Source of the DNA: an uncultured Sphingomonas sp.
GTDB lineage: Bacteria; Pseudomonadota; Alphaproteobacteria; Sphingomonadales; Sphingomonadaceae
Assembly (NCBI GenBank): GCA_913777325.1
Contig: CAJYSA010000060.1
Coordinates: 1-46,803 of the forward strand
DNA length: 46,803 nt
Direction of reading: 5' to 3'
This document shows positions 39,313 to 46,803 of the stretch, piece after piece; position 1 is the stretch's first letter; every line of letters starts with the position of its first letter. The notes under the pieces are model-generated. The model saw nothing but the letters and a program-made list of their open reading frames with translations, was not told the origin of the DNA and searched no databases. A program made the translations under genes and the position numbers.

Positions 39313-40721
39313 AGCTTATAGGCCCGGCGCACTAGGCCGTCGGTCAGCTCGTGCGCCAGCTCGGCGGCTTCCCAATCCTCGATGCGATGCTCCGCCACCA
39401 GCCGCGCCAGGAACGCGCAGTCAACGCGCCGCGCCACATCGTGCCGCGCCGGGATCGACAGGAACGCGCGTGTATCGTCGTTGAACCCGACCGTGTTGTA
39501 GAAGCCCGCCGTCTCGGTGGTCAGCTCGCGATAGCGGCGCATTCCCTCCGGGCTGTCGTGGAACCACCAGGCCGGGCCCAGCTTCAGGCACGGATAATGG
39601 CCCGCCATCGGCGCCAGTTCGCGTGCATAGACGCTTTCGTCCAGCGTGAAGAGGATGATCGTCAGGTCGCGCTCGGTTCCCACCACGTCCAGCATCGGCT
39701 TCAGCGCGCGGACATATTCGGTGCGCGTCGGAATGTCCGCGCCCTTGTCGCGCCCGTGGCTGGCGAACAGCCCGGCATTGTGGTTGCGGAAGCTGCCGGG
39801 GTGGATCTGCATCACCATCCCGTCCGCGACGCTCATCCTGGCCATTTCGGTCAGCATCTGCGCGCGGAACAGCTCCGCGTCCACGGCGTCCCAGGTGCCG
39901 CCCACGATCCGCGCGAACAACGCCTCGCATTCGGGGGTCGACAGGTTGGCGGTCTGCGCGGTGGGATGGCCATGGTCGGTCGCGGTCGCCCCGGCGGCAC
40001 GGAAGTCGGCGCGGCGCTTGCGGTGCGCGGCGAGATAGCCCGACCACGAATGCACGTCCTCGCCGGTCAGGTCGGCGAAGGTGGCGAGCGCGCCCGCGAA
40101 CTGCTCATGCTCGACGTCGATCACGCCATCGGGGCGATAGGTGGTGACGACCCGCCCGCCCCAGCCCGACGCGCGGATCGCATGATGCGCGTCCAGGCTG
40201 TCGTGCGCGCCCTCGGTGGTGGCCAGGAAGTCGATGCGGAACCGGTCGAACAGCGCGCGCGGGCGGAAATCGTCGCCGGCCAGCCGCGCGTTGATCGTGT
40301 CGTAATAATGATCGGCGGTGTCCGGCTCCAGCCGCACGTCGAAGCCGAACACCTCGGCGAACACATGGTCCAGCCACGCGCGCGACGGGGTGCCGCGGAA
40401 CAGGTCATAATGCTTCGCGAACGTCGCCCACGCCGCGCGCGGATCGGTGGCGGGCACGCCGCCGCGATGCGGGATCGCCAGATCGTCGAGCGCGACGCCC
40501 TGCGAATAGAGCATCCGGAACACATAATGGTCCGGCGCCAGCAGCAGCGTGGTCGCATTCTCCCATTTCGCGTCGGTCGCGAACCATGTCGGGTCGGTGT
40601 GGCCGTGCGGGCTGACGATCGGCAGCGTGCCGATCTCCGCATACAGCGCGCGCGCGATGTCGCGCGTCGTCGGATCGGCCGGGAACAGCCGGTCGGGATG
40701 CAGTTCCAGCGGTCGTGCCAT
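39309..40721 (-). CDS. uxaC: Glucuronate (uronate) isomerase
   Basis: Isomerises glucuronate to fructuronate (and galacturonate to tagaturonate), the entry step for hexuronates. The start at 40721 (MARPLELHPDRLFPADPTTR) gives 470 residues, normal for UxaC. The metal-site SPHGHTDPTWFA at about residue 36 and MQIHPGSFRNHN, together with VGFNDDTRAFLSIPARHD, are characteristic. It starts 2 nt after the uxuA stop and overlaps the next gene by 4 nt. The upstream reading frame into uxuA is a shadow. Confidence 0.96.
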   Translation of the reverse strand: MARPLELHPDRLFPADPTTRDIARALYAEIGTLPIVSPHGHTDPTWFATDAKWENATTLLLAPDHYVFRMLYSQGVALDDLAIPHRGGVPATDPRAAWATFAKHYDLFRGTPSRAWLDHVFAEVFGFDVRLEPDTADHYYDTINARLAGDDFRPRALFDRFRIDFLATTEGAHDSLDAHHAIRASGWGGRVVTTYRPDGVIDVEHEQFAGALATFADLTGEDVHSWSGYLAAHRKRRADFRAAGATATDHGHPTAQTANLSTPECEALFARIVGGTWDAVDAELFRAQMLTEMARMSVADGMVMQIHPGSFRNHNAGLFASHGRDKGADIPTRTEYVRALKPMLDVVGTERDLTIILFTLDESVYARELAPMAGHYPCLKLGPAWWFHDSPEGMRRYRELTTETAGFYNTVGFNDDTRAFLSIPARHDVARRVDCAFLARLVAEHRIEDWEAAELAHELTDGLVRRAYKL

Positions 40722-40723
40722 CG

Positions 40724-41902
40724 TCAGTTCGCCTTTCCGAATGCCAGCCCGCGCTCCAGCCCGCGCAGCTCGGCTAGTCCCCGCATCCGCCCCAGCAGCG
40801 AATAGCCCGGGTTGGTCACCTTGGTCAGGTCGTCGATCATCTGGTGCCCGTGGTCGGGGCGCATCACGATCGAGCGGCTCTCGCGCTGCTGGAGCGCGAC
40901 GACCTCGGCCACCACCGACGTCATTTCCGCGCTGCCCTCCAGGTGCGCCGCCTCGTGGAAGGCGCCGTCCGGCTCGCGCTGCACGCTGCGCAGGTGCAGG
41001 AAGCCGATCCGCTCCCCCAGCCGCCGGACCATGCCCGGCAGGTCGTTGTCGGCGCGCACCCCGAACGATCCCGTGCAGAAGCACAGGCCGTTCGCCGCGC
41101 TCGGCACCGCCTCGAACAGCGCCACCACATCCGCCTCGGTGCTCACGACGCGCGGCAGGCCGAAGATCGGGAAGGGCGGATCGTCGGGGTGGACGACCAT
41201 GCGGATCCCCAATTCCTCCGCCACCGGGCAGATCGCCGCCAGGAATGCGTGGTGGTTCGCGCGCAGCCGCTCCGCATCGGTATCAGCATAGCCGTGGATC
41301 GCCTCCAGGAACTGCGCGGAGGTGAAGCTCTCCTCGCTCCCCGGCAGCCCGGCGATGATCGTCCGCTCCAGCCGCACCCGCGCGTCGTCGTCCATCGCCG
41401 CGAAGCGCCGTGCCGCGCGCTCGATCGTGTCGGGCGCATAGTCCGCCTCGGCGCCGGGACGCTGCAGGAGGTGCAGGTCATATGCCGCCACCGCGTCCAG
41501 CTCGAAACGCAGCGCGCGCGCGCCATCGGGCAGTTCCCACGCCAGATCGGTGCGCGTCCAGTCGAGCAGCGGCATGAAATTATAGGTGACGGTGGTGATC
41601 CCCTCCGCCGCCAGATGCCGTAGCGTCGTGGCATAATGGTCGATCAGCGCGTCGCGCTCGGGGCCGGCGGTCTTGATCGCCTCGTGCACCGGCACGCTTT
41701 CCACCGTGGTCCAGCGCAGCCCCGCCGCCTCGATCATCGCACGGTGCGCCGCGATCTCCGCGCGGGGCCAGACGATGCCGTTGGGGATGTGGTGCAGCGC
41801 GGTGACCACCTCGGTCGCGCCCGCCTGCCGGATATGCGCCAGCGGCACCGGATCGCGCGGCCCGAACCAGCGCATCGCCTGCGTCATCAACACGTCCGAC
41901 AT
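40724..41902 (-). CDS. uxuA: Mannonate dehydratase
   Basis: Dehydrates D-mannonate to 2-keto-3-deoxygluconate. The 392-residue TIM-barrel protein (Escherichia coli UxuA is 394) contains [68 protein letters not shown] and the C-terminal [12 protein letters not shown]. It is the first gene of the operon. A LacI-type operator-like palindrome lies 29 nt upstream of its start. Confidence 0.96.
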   Translation of the reverse strand: MSDVLMTQAMRWFGPRDPVPLAHIRQAGATEVVTALHHIPNGIVWPRAEIAAHRAMIEAAGLRWTTVESVPVHEAIKTAGPERDALIDHYATTLRHLAAEGITTVTYNFMPLLDWTRTDLAWELPDGARALRFELDAVAAYDLHLLQRPGAEADYAPDTIERAARRFAAMDDDARVRLERTIIAGLPGSEESFTSAQFLEAIHGYADTDAERLRANHHAFLAAICPVAEELGIRMVVHPDDPPFPIFGLPRVVSTEADVVALFEAVPSAANGLCFCTGSFGVRADNDLPGMVRRLGERIGFLHLRSVQREPDGAFHEAAHLEGSAEMTSVVAEVVALQQRESRSIVMRPDHGHQMIDDLTKVTNPGYSLLGRMRGLAELRGLERGLAFGKAN

Positions 41903-41930
41903 CCCTCTCCGCCTTTGGCCTCTCCGGCCT

Positions 41931-41945
41931 TTGTTAGCGATACCA
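41931..41945 (-). promoter_or_regulatory. LacI-type operator upstream of the hexuronate operon
   Basis: On the minus strand TGGTATCGCTAACAA shares 13 of 15 bases with TGGTAGCGCTAACCA in front of the GH43 gene. The central CG with TGGT and an ACCA-like end is the typical shape of LacI-family operators. Its place, 29 nt before the uxuA start, is right for promoter blockage. Confidence 0.6.
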
Positions 41946-41959
41946 ACCGACGATGCAAG

Positions 41960-42856
41960 TTAGGGCAGCGTCGCCCCCATCCCCGCCTGCAGCACCGCAT
42001 ACCATTGCGCGCGCGTCCATTCGACCCGGTATGCGCCCGCCGCCGCCGCGATCCGCGCCGGGGTCTGCGATCCGACGATCGGGATGATCCGCGCCGGATG
42101 CGCCATCACCCACGCCAGCGCCGCGGTCGCCGTGTCGACGCCGTACGCCGCCCCCTGTTCGGCGAGCAGCGCCGCCGCCGGATGGTCCCCGCCCGCCAGC
42201 CGCCCGCCGCCCAGCGGCGACCAGGCCAGCACCGCCACGTCGCGCGCCATCGCCTGGTCCAGCGTCCCGTCGAACAACGGCGCGGTATGCAGCGCGGAGA
42301 ACTCCGGCTGCGTCGCGACGATCGGCTGCCCCAGGAACGCCTGCAACGCCTCGAACTCGGCGGGCGAATGGTTCGACACGCCGATGCTGCGCACCTTGCC
42401 GCTGGCCACCATCGCGTCCAGCGCCCCCGCCACTTCCTGCGGATGCGTCAGCAGATCGCGGCGGTGGATCTGGTACAGGTCGATCGTCTCCACCCGCATC
42501 CGCCGCAGCGAATCGTCGAGCGCGGTCGCCAGATAGCCGCGCGCCGAATTGTACGGCACCGGCGGGCGGATCCCGCCCTTGGTCGCGATCACCATCCGGT
42601 CGCGCAGCGATCCGTCCTCGGCCAGCGCGCGCCCGAACAGCGCCTCCGCCGATCCGAACCCGGCCGGCGTGTCGAAACCATAGATGTCGGCGGTGTCGAA
42701 CAAGGTGATCCCCGCCGACAGCGCCGCGTCGATCAGCGCGCGCACCGCCGCCAGGTCGTCGCCCGCCAGCCGCCACATGCCCCAGGCGAGCGGCGAAACG
42801 TCGATCCCGCTCTTGCCCAGCGCGCGTGGTTCATTCGATACGCGAAATGTCGTCAT
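41960..42856 (-). CDS. Aldo/keto reductase
   Basis: A 298-residue NADPH-dependent TIM-barrel reductase. The catalytic set is visible: Asp and Tyr in TLFDTADIYGFDTPAGFG, Lys in MVIATKGGIRPP and His in LYQIHRRDLL; the cofactor site IIPIVGSQTPARI is near the C-terminus. The start at 42856 (MTTFRVSNEPRALGKSG) is chosen, but ATGs at 42868 and 42904 are possible. It lies upstream of uxuA on the same strand, separated by the operator. A role with sugar acids or sugars is inferred from context only. Confidence 0.87.
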   Translation of the reverse strand: MTTFRVSNEPRALGKSGIDVSPLAWGMWRLAGDDLAAVRALIDAALSAGITLFDTADIYGFDTPAGFGSAEALFGRALAEDGSLRDRMVIATKGGIRPPVPYNSARGYLATALDDSLRRMRVETIDLYQIHRRDLLTHPQEVAGALDAMVASGKVRSIGVSNHSPAEFEALQAFLGQPIVATQPEFSALHTAPLFDGTLDQAMARDVAVLAWSPLGGGRLAGGDHPAAALLAEQGAAYGVDTATAALAWVMAHPARIIPIVGSQTPARIAAAAGAYRVEWTRAQWYAVLQAGMGATLP

Positions 42857-42927
42857 GCCGGGCGGCATGGCACAGGGTCGATCGGGATGATAGCCGCGAA
42901 CCACGTCTTACCGTCGGGGACGCACCG

Positions 42928-44280
42928 ATGATCCGTCATGTCGCGATCGTCGGCGGCGGCTTCTCCGGCGCGCTGCTCGCCATCAACCTGCTGCGCCACG
43001 ACGGCCCGCGCGCGACCCTGGTGGAGCGTCGCCCCGCGCAGCTCGGGCGCGGCGTGGCCTATAGCGCCGCGCACGAGGATCATCTGCTCAACGTCCGCGC
43101 CGCGAACATGAGCGCGCTGCCCGACGATCCCGATCACTTCGTCCGCTGGCTCGCCCACAACGCGCTGGGCGATCGCACCACCTTCGTGCCGCGCCGCGTC
43201 TACGGCCGCTATCTGCGCGAGATGCTGGACGACGCCGCCGCGCGCCACCCGCACCGCCTGACGCTGGTCGAGGACGCGGTGTGCGCGGTGACGACGCGGG
43301 GCGACGCGCAGGTCGCCACGCTTGCGGGGGGCGGCACGCTGTCGGCCGACGCGATCGTCCTCGCGCTCGGCAACCTGCCCCCGCATACCCCACCGGGCCT
43401 CGATCCGGCGGCGCTGCCTCCCGGCGTCTATCGCGGCGACCCCTGGGCGGGCGACATCGCCGCGGGGCTTGGCGACGGCGACACGGTCGTGCTGGTCGGC
43501 AGCGGGCTGACCGCCGTCGACGCCGCGCTGCTGCTCGATTCCAGCGGCTTCGGCGGGCGCATTCTCGCGATCTCGCGGCGCGGTCTCGCCCCGCGCCGCC
43601 ACGCCGATGCGCCGCCGCATCCCGGCCTGTCCGAACGCCCCGCCGCGACGCTCTCGCATCTGCTGCGCCACGTCCGTACCCGCAGCGCGACGCTCGGCTG
43701 GCGCGCGGCGGTCGACGAGCTGCGCCCGGTGACGCAGATGATGTGGGGCGCCGCCGACGCCGCCACCCGCGCGCGCTTCCTGCGCCATCTCCGCCCATGG
43801 TGGGACGTCCACCGTCACCGCCTCGCCCCGGCGGTCGCCGATCGTATCGAGGCGCTGATGGCGGGGGGCCGGCTGGAGGTCGCCGCCGGCAAGTTGGTCG
43901 CCGCCCACGCCGATGGCGGCCACGCGTTGCTCGACTGGCGCCCGCGCGGCGAGCGGGCGGTGCGCCGCACCCGCGCCGCGCGCATCGTCAATTGCACCGG
44001 GCCGCAGGGCGACCTGCTCCGCTCGGACGAGCCGTTGCTGCGCGATCTGCTCGCGCACGGCATGATCCGCCCGGACGCGTTGCGGATCGGGCTGGAGGTC
44101 GATGCGCAATCGCGCGTCGTCGCCGCCGATGGCCGCGTCCACGAACACCTTTATGCGATCGGGCCGATGACGCGCGGCGGGCTGTGGGAGGTCGTGGCGG
44201 TCCCCGACATCCGGCAACAGAATTGGACGCTCGCGCGCCGCCTGGCCAACGCGCAATGGGTCGGCGGCGAGGGACTGTAG
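42928..44280 (+). CDS. FAD/NAD(P)-binding oxidoreductase (YdhS-like, COG4529)
   Basis: A 450-residue flavoprotein with the N-terminal FAD fold MIRHVAIVGGGFSGALLAINLL, then RGVAYSAAHEDHLLNVRAANMSALPDDPDHFVRWL, a second nucleotide loop VVLVGSGLTAVDAALLL and a C-terminal IVNCTGPQGDLL and LYAIGPMTRGGLWE. This fits the poorly known YdhS family, related to N-hydroxylating monooxygenases; the substrate is unknown. Start at 42928 after GGGGA. Divergent from the aldo/keto reductase and in line with the GH43 gene. Confidence 0.85.
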   Translation: MIRHVAIVGGGFSGALLAINLLRHDGPRATLVERRPAQLGRGVAYSAAHEDHLLNVRAANMSALPDDPDHFVRWLAHNALGDRTTFVPRRVYGRYLREMLDDAAARHPHRLTLVEDAVCAVTTRGDAQVATLAGGGTLSADAIVLALGNLPPHTPPGLDPAALPPGVYRGDPWAGDIAAGLGDGDTVVLVGSGLTAVDAALLLDSSGFGGRILAISRRGLAPRRHADAPPHPGLSERPAATLSHLLRHVRTRSATLGWRAAVDELRPVTQMMWGAADAATRARFLRHLRPWWDVHRHRLAPAVADRIEALMAGGRLEVAAGKLVAAHADGGHALLDWRPRGERAVRRTRAARIVNCTGPQGDLLRSDEPLLRDLLAHGMIRPDALRIGLEVDAQSRVVAADGRVHEHLYAIGPMTRGGLWEVVAVPDIRQQNWTLARRLANAQWVGGEGL

Positions 44281-44303
44281 CGAAAGCAGTTGCATGGGCT
44301 GAA

Positions 44304-44318
44304 TGGTAGCGCTAACCA
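44304..44318 (+). promoter_or_regulatory. LacI-type operator upstream of the GH43 gene
   Basis: TGGTAGCGCTAACCA is a near-palindrome around AGCGCT, one base off a perfect repeat. It lies 51 nt before the GH43 start and resembles the site in front of uxuA (13 of 15 identical). A LacI-family sugar repressor is the likely binder; no such gene is in the window. Confidence 0.65.
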
Positions 44319-44368
44319 ATCCGCATATGCGGGCACAGACCCGCCGAGGATCGAGAGGAGCCGAAACG

Positions 44369-45502
44369 ATGCGCCGCCCTTTTACTGCCCGTCGCCTGCT
44401 GCCGCTGCTCGCCGCGCTGCCCCTGATCGCGTGCGGTGACCGCGCCGCCTCCACCGCCGACAATGCCGCCGCGGGCAACGCCGCCACCGCCGCCGCCGAT
44501 GGCCCGCGCGCCAAGGATGGCCGCCACTATCTGTCGCAGCCGCTCGTCACCGACTTCTACACCGCCGACCCTTCCGCGCACGTCTTCGACGGGAAGCTCT
44601 ACATCTACCCCAGCCACGATATCGACGGTTCGGCGAAGGAAGACGATCTGGGCGGGCATTTCGAGATGCGCGACTATCGCGTGCTCAGCATGGACGAACC
44701 CGGCGGCAAGGTGACCGCGCACCCGGTCGCGCTCGACGTCAAGGACGTGCCCTGGGCCGACAAGCAGATGTGGGCGCCCGACGCCGCCTACAAGAACGGC
44801 ACCTATTACCTCTATTTCCCCGCCAAGGATAAGGCGGGCGCGTTCCGCATCGGCGTCGCCACCTCGAAATCGCCGGTCGGCCCGTTCAAGGCCGAGCCGA
44901 AGCCGATCACCGGCAGCTTCTCGATCGACCCGGCGGTGTTCACCGACACCGATGGCAAGAGCTATATGTATTTCGGCGGCATCTGGGGCGGCCAGCTTCA
45001 GCGCAACACGACCGGCACCTACGATCCGAACGGCTCGAAGACCGATCTGGGCGCGGACGACAAGCCCGCGCTGACCCCCAAGGTCGCGCCGATGGCGGGC
45101 GACATGACCCAGTTCGCCGCCAAGCCCCGCGACGTCATGATCCTCGACGAAAAGGGCAAGCCGCTGCTCGGCGGCGACCACGACCGCCGCTTCTTCGAGG
45201 CGTCGTGGATGCACAAGTACAAGGGCAAATATTACTTCAGCTATTCGACCGGCGACACGCACTATCTGGTCTATGCGATCGGCGACTCGCCGTTCGGCCC
45301 CTTCACCTACAAGGGCCGCATCCTCCAGCCGGTCGAAGGCTGGACGACCCACCATTCGATCGTCGAGTGGAAGGGCAAGTGGTGGCTGTTCTACGCCGAC
45401 ACGCAACTGTCCGGCCAGACCCGCCTGCGCAACGTCAAGATGACCGAGCTGAAGTACAATCCCGACGGCACGATCCAGACCATCGACCCGTTCGTGAAGT
45501 GA
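44369..45502 (+). CDS. GH43-family glycosidase lipoprotein
   Basis: A 377-residue lipoprotein of glycoside hydrolase family 43, which contains arabinofuranosidases and beta-xylosidases. The start at 44369 follows GAGAGGAG; the lipobox LPLIAC makes a membrane-anchored enzyme. The five-bladed propeller has its catalytic base Asp in FYTADPSAHVFDGKLYIYPSHD, the modulating Asp in FSIDPAVFTDTDGKSYMYFGG and the acid Glu in RRFFEASWMHKYKGKYYFSYS. Linkage specificity cannot be set. It precedes xylB by 313 nt, supporting a hemicellulose pathway. Confidence 0.9.
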   Translation: MRRPFTARRLLPLLAALPLIACGDRAASTADNAAAGNAATAAADGPRAKDGRHYLSQPLVTDFYTADPSAHVFDGKLYIYPSHDIDGSAKEDDLGGHFEMRDYRVLSMDEPGGKVTAHPVALDVKDVPWADKQMWAPDAAYKNGTYYLYFPAKDKAGAFRIGVATSKSPVGPFKAEPKPITGSFSIDPAVFTDTDGKSYMYFGGIWGGQLQRNTTGTYDPNGSKTDLGADDKPALTPKVAPMAGDMTQFAAKPRDVMILDEKGKPLLGGDHDRRFFEASWMHKYKGKYYFSYSTGDTHYLVYAIGDSPFGPFTYKGRILQPVEGWTTHHSIVEWKGKWWLFYADTQLSGQTRLRNVKMTELKYNPDGTIQTIDPFVK

Positions 45503-45815
45503 TGCAGGGGGTGCGGCTCCCCTCCTTCCCTCGCCCCTCTTCGAGGGGAGAGGGATGCGCAGACTTAGTCTTCGCAACGCGAAGGCTTAGTCGAAGCTGG
45601 GTGAGGGGTGGCGCTCGCGCCAGCGAGCGCGCGAGCCTCCGGCGCGCTCACCCCTCCCCTACCCGTCACCCCGGCGCAGGCCGGGGTCCAGTTGGGAGAC
45701 GCCGCCGCATCTCACACACCGCCCGCCACTGGACCCCGGCCTCCGCCGGGGTGACGGTGGAGGAGAGGCCCGTCCGCCGCCCACCCACGCCGCATCACAT
45801 CGCAAAGGCCTGACC
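45503..45815. other. 313-nt repeat-rich gap between the GH43 gene and xylB
   Basis: No gene. It contains a CCCCTC-TTC-GAGGGG hairpin (about 45534-45548) and a stretch with ACTTAGTCTTCGCAACGCGAAGG of the sort scattered in sphingomonad genomes. A GCGCTCGC/GCGAGCGC stem near 45612-45632 and the nested palindrome 45664-45756 follow. The xylB promoter would have to lie in this region or xylB is transcribed from the GH43 promoter. Confidence 0.5.
45664..45756. repeat. Nested palindrome (CCCCGGC type)
   Basis: Arms 45664-45692 and 45728-45756 are reverse complements with a single mismatch over 29 bp. Each arm also folds on itself (CCCCGGC-GCAG-GCCGGGG, and CCCCGGC-CTCC-GCCGGGG). This two-unit inverted layout is typical of REPIN elements. 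Confidence 0.8.
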
Positions 45816-46803
45816 ATGTTCCTCGGCATCGACATCGGCACCTCGGGCGTGAAGGCGGTGGTGATCGACCGCGACGGCGCGATCGCCGCGCAGGCGACCG
45901 CCGCGCTCACCGTCCAGCGCCCGCACCCGCTCTGGTCCGAACAGGATCCCGACGCCTGGTGGCAGGCGACCGACGCCGCCGTCCGCGCGCTGCCCGCCGA
46001 CGTCCGCCGCGCCGTTCGCGGGATCGGCATCGCTGGCCAGATGCACGGCGCGACCCTGCTGGGCGCGGACGACCGCCCCCTGCGCCCCGCGATCCTGTGG
46101 AATGACGGCCGCTCCTTCGCCGAGTGCGAGGAACTGGAACGCGCCGTCCCCACGCTGCGCGACGTCGCCGCCAACATCGCGATGCCCGGCTTCACCGCGC
46201 CCAAGCTGCTGTGGGTCAAGCACCACGAACCGGACGTCTTCGCCGCGATCCGCACCGTCCTCCTGCCCAAGGATCACGTCCGCCTGCTGATGACCGGCGA
46301 GAAGGCGTCCGACGTCTCCGACGCCGCCGGCACGCTGTGGCTCGACGTCGCGAAGCGTGACTGGAGCGACGACCTCCTCGCCGCCACCGGCCTCACCCGC
46401 GACCAGATGCCGCGCGCGGTCGAGGGCAGCGACGTCACCGGCACGCTCCGCCGCGAGATCGCCGACAGCTGGGGCATGGACGCGGTGCCGGTCGCAGGCG
46501 GCGGCGGCGACAATGCCGCCGGGGCCGCCGGGATCGGCGTCGTCCGCGACGGCGACGCGCTCCTGTCGCTCGGCACCTCGGGCGTGATCTTCGTCGCCAC
46601 CGACACCTTGCGCGCCAACCCCGCCGCCGCCGTCCATGCCTTCTGCCACTGTATTCCGGGCATGTGGCACCAGATGGCCGTCCACCTGTCCGCCGCCGTC
46701 TGCGTCGACTGGGTCGCCCGCCTGATCGGCGCGACCGGTGCCGCCGACGTCTTCGCGCGCGCCGAACAGGCCGGCCCCGGCAACGGCCCCGAACTCTTCC
46801 TCC
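45816..46803 (+). CDS. xylB: Xylulokinase (partial, 3' end outside window)
   Basis: FGGY-family kinase that phosphorylates D-xylulose. The open frame runs from the ATG at 45816 to the window edge (329 codons, about two thirds of the usual 480-490). It has MFLGIDIGTSGVKAVVID (ATP-site start), the xylulokinase-type GIAGQMHGATLLG, ILWNDGRS, TAPKLLWVKHHEPDVF, LLPKDHVRLLMTG and VAGGGGDNAAGAAGIG with LLSLGTSGVIF. A ribosome binding site is not obvious. The GH43 gene upstream suggests xylose from xylan or xylosides as its source. Confidence 0.93.
   Translation, partial: MFLGIDIGTSGVKAVVIDRDGAIAAQATAALTVQRPHPLWSEQDPDAWWQATDAAVRALPADVRRAVRGIGIAGQMHGATLLGADDRPLRPAILWNDGRSFAECEELERAVPTLRDVAANIAMPGFTAPKLLWVKHHEPDVFAAIRTVLLPKDHVRLLMTGEKASDVSDAAGTLWLDVAKRDWSDDLLAATGLTRDQMPRAVEGSDVTGTLRREIADSWGMDAVPVAGGGGDNAAGAAGIGVVRDGDALLSLGTSGVIFVATDTLRANPAAAVHAFCHCIPGMWHQMAVHLSAAVCVDWVARLIGATGAADVFARAEQAGPGNGPELFL

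Overview
The window is ordinary-looking chromosomal DNA from a GC-rich alphaproteobacterium, most likely a sphingomonad (Sphingomonas or a close relative). The evidence is a CtrA cell-cycle regulator close to the Caulobacter protein, a PEPxxWA-type C-terminal sorting signal, ribosomal protein S12 with Arg at position 88, and short palindromic repeats of kinds I associate with sphingomonads. No prophage, transposase, CRISPR array, tRNA or rRNA gene was seen. I found no obviously new multi-gene system. The points of interest are regulatory sites and individual residues.

Region 1 (1-10927, all minus strand): the joined str and S10/spc ribosomal clusters, in transcription order rpsL, rpsG, fusA, tuf, rpsJ, rplC, rplD, rplW, rplB, rpsS, rplV, rpsC, rplP, rpmC, rpsQ, rplN (cut by the window edge). 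Most genes from rplC to rpsQ overlap or lie within 12 nt. The breaks carry structure: a terminator after tuf, an attenuator-like hairpin with a U-rich tail before rpsJ, a 285-nt folded gap between rpsJ and rplC, and an intrinsic terminator between rpsQ and rplN.

Region 2 (11.1-22.4 kb): accessory and housekeeping single genes. They are a DUF3140 protein, an exported amidohydrolase, a divergent LysR / pirin-wrbA stress locus with a clear palindromic operator, a VanY-like peptidase, an RluA-type pseudouridine synthase, a PEP-CTERM exported protein of lower GC, ArfB ribosome rescue, a DUF1996 exported protein, free-methionine-R-sulfoxide reductase, an M28 peptidase and a universal stress protein.

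Region 3 (22.5-36.8 kb): central metabolism and regulation. pdhC and lpdA (E2 and E3 of pyruvate dehydrogenase) flank a small membrane protein and a hot-dog thioesterase. A GT-C-like membrane protein and a PerM/AI-2E transporter follow. Then comes ctrA, with a perfect TTAA-N7-TTAA CtrA box in front of it. Next are small hypothetical proteins, a CinA-like molybdopterin-domain protein, methionine aminopeptidase, a CAP-domain lipoprotein, glnB-glnA behind a near-consensus sigma-54 promoter, and a degenerate alpha/beta-hydrolase.

Region 4 (36.9-46.8 kb): sugar-acid and plant-polysaccharide use. A tightly coupled minus-strand operon uxuA-uxaC-uxuB-like-kdgK converts hexuronates to KDPG. Next to it are an aldo/keto reductase, a YdhS-like FAD/NAD(P) oxidoreductase, a GH43 lipoprotein glycosidase and the start of a xylulokinase gene (cut by the window edge). 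The hexuronate operon and the GH43 gene share a 15-bp LacI-type operator-like sequence (13 of 15 positions identical), which suggests one sugar-responsive repressor controls both.
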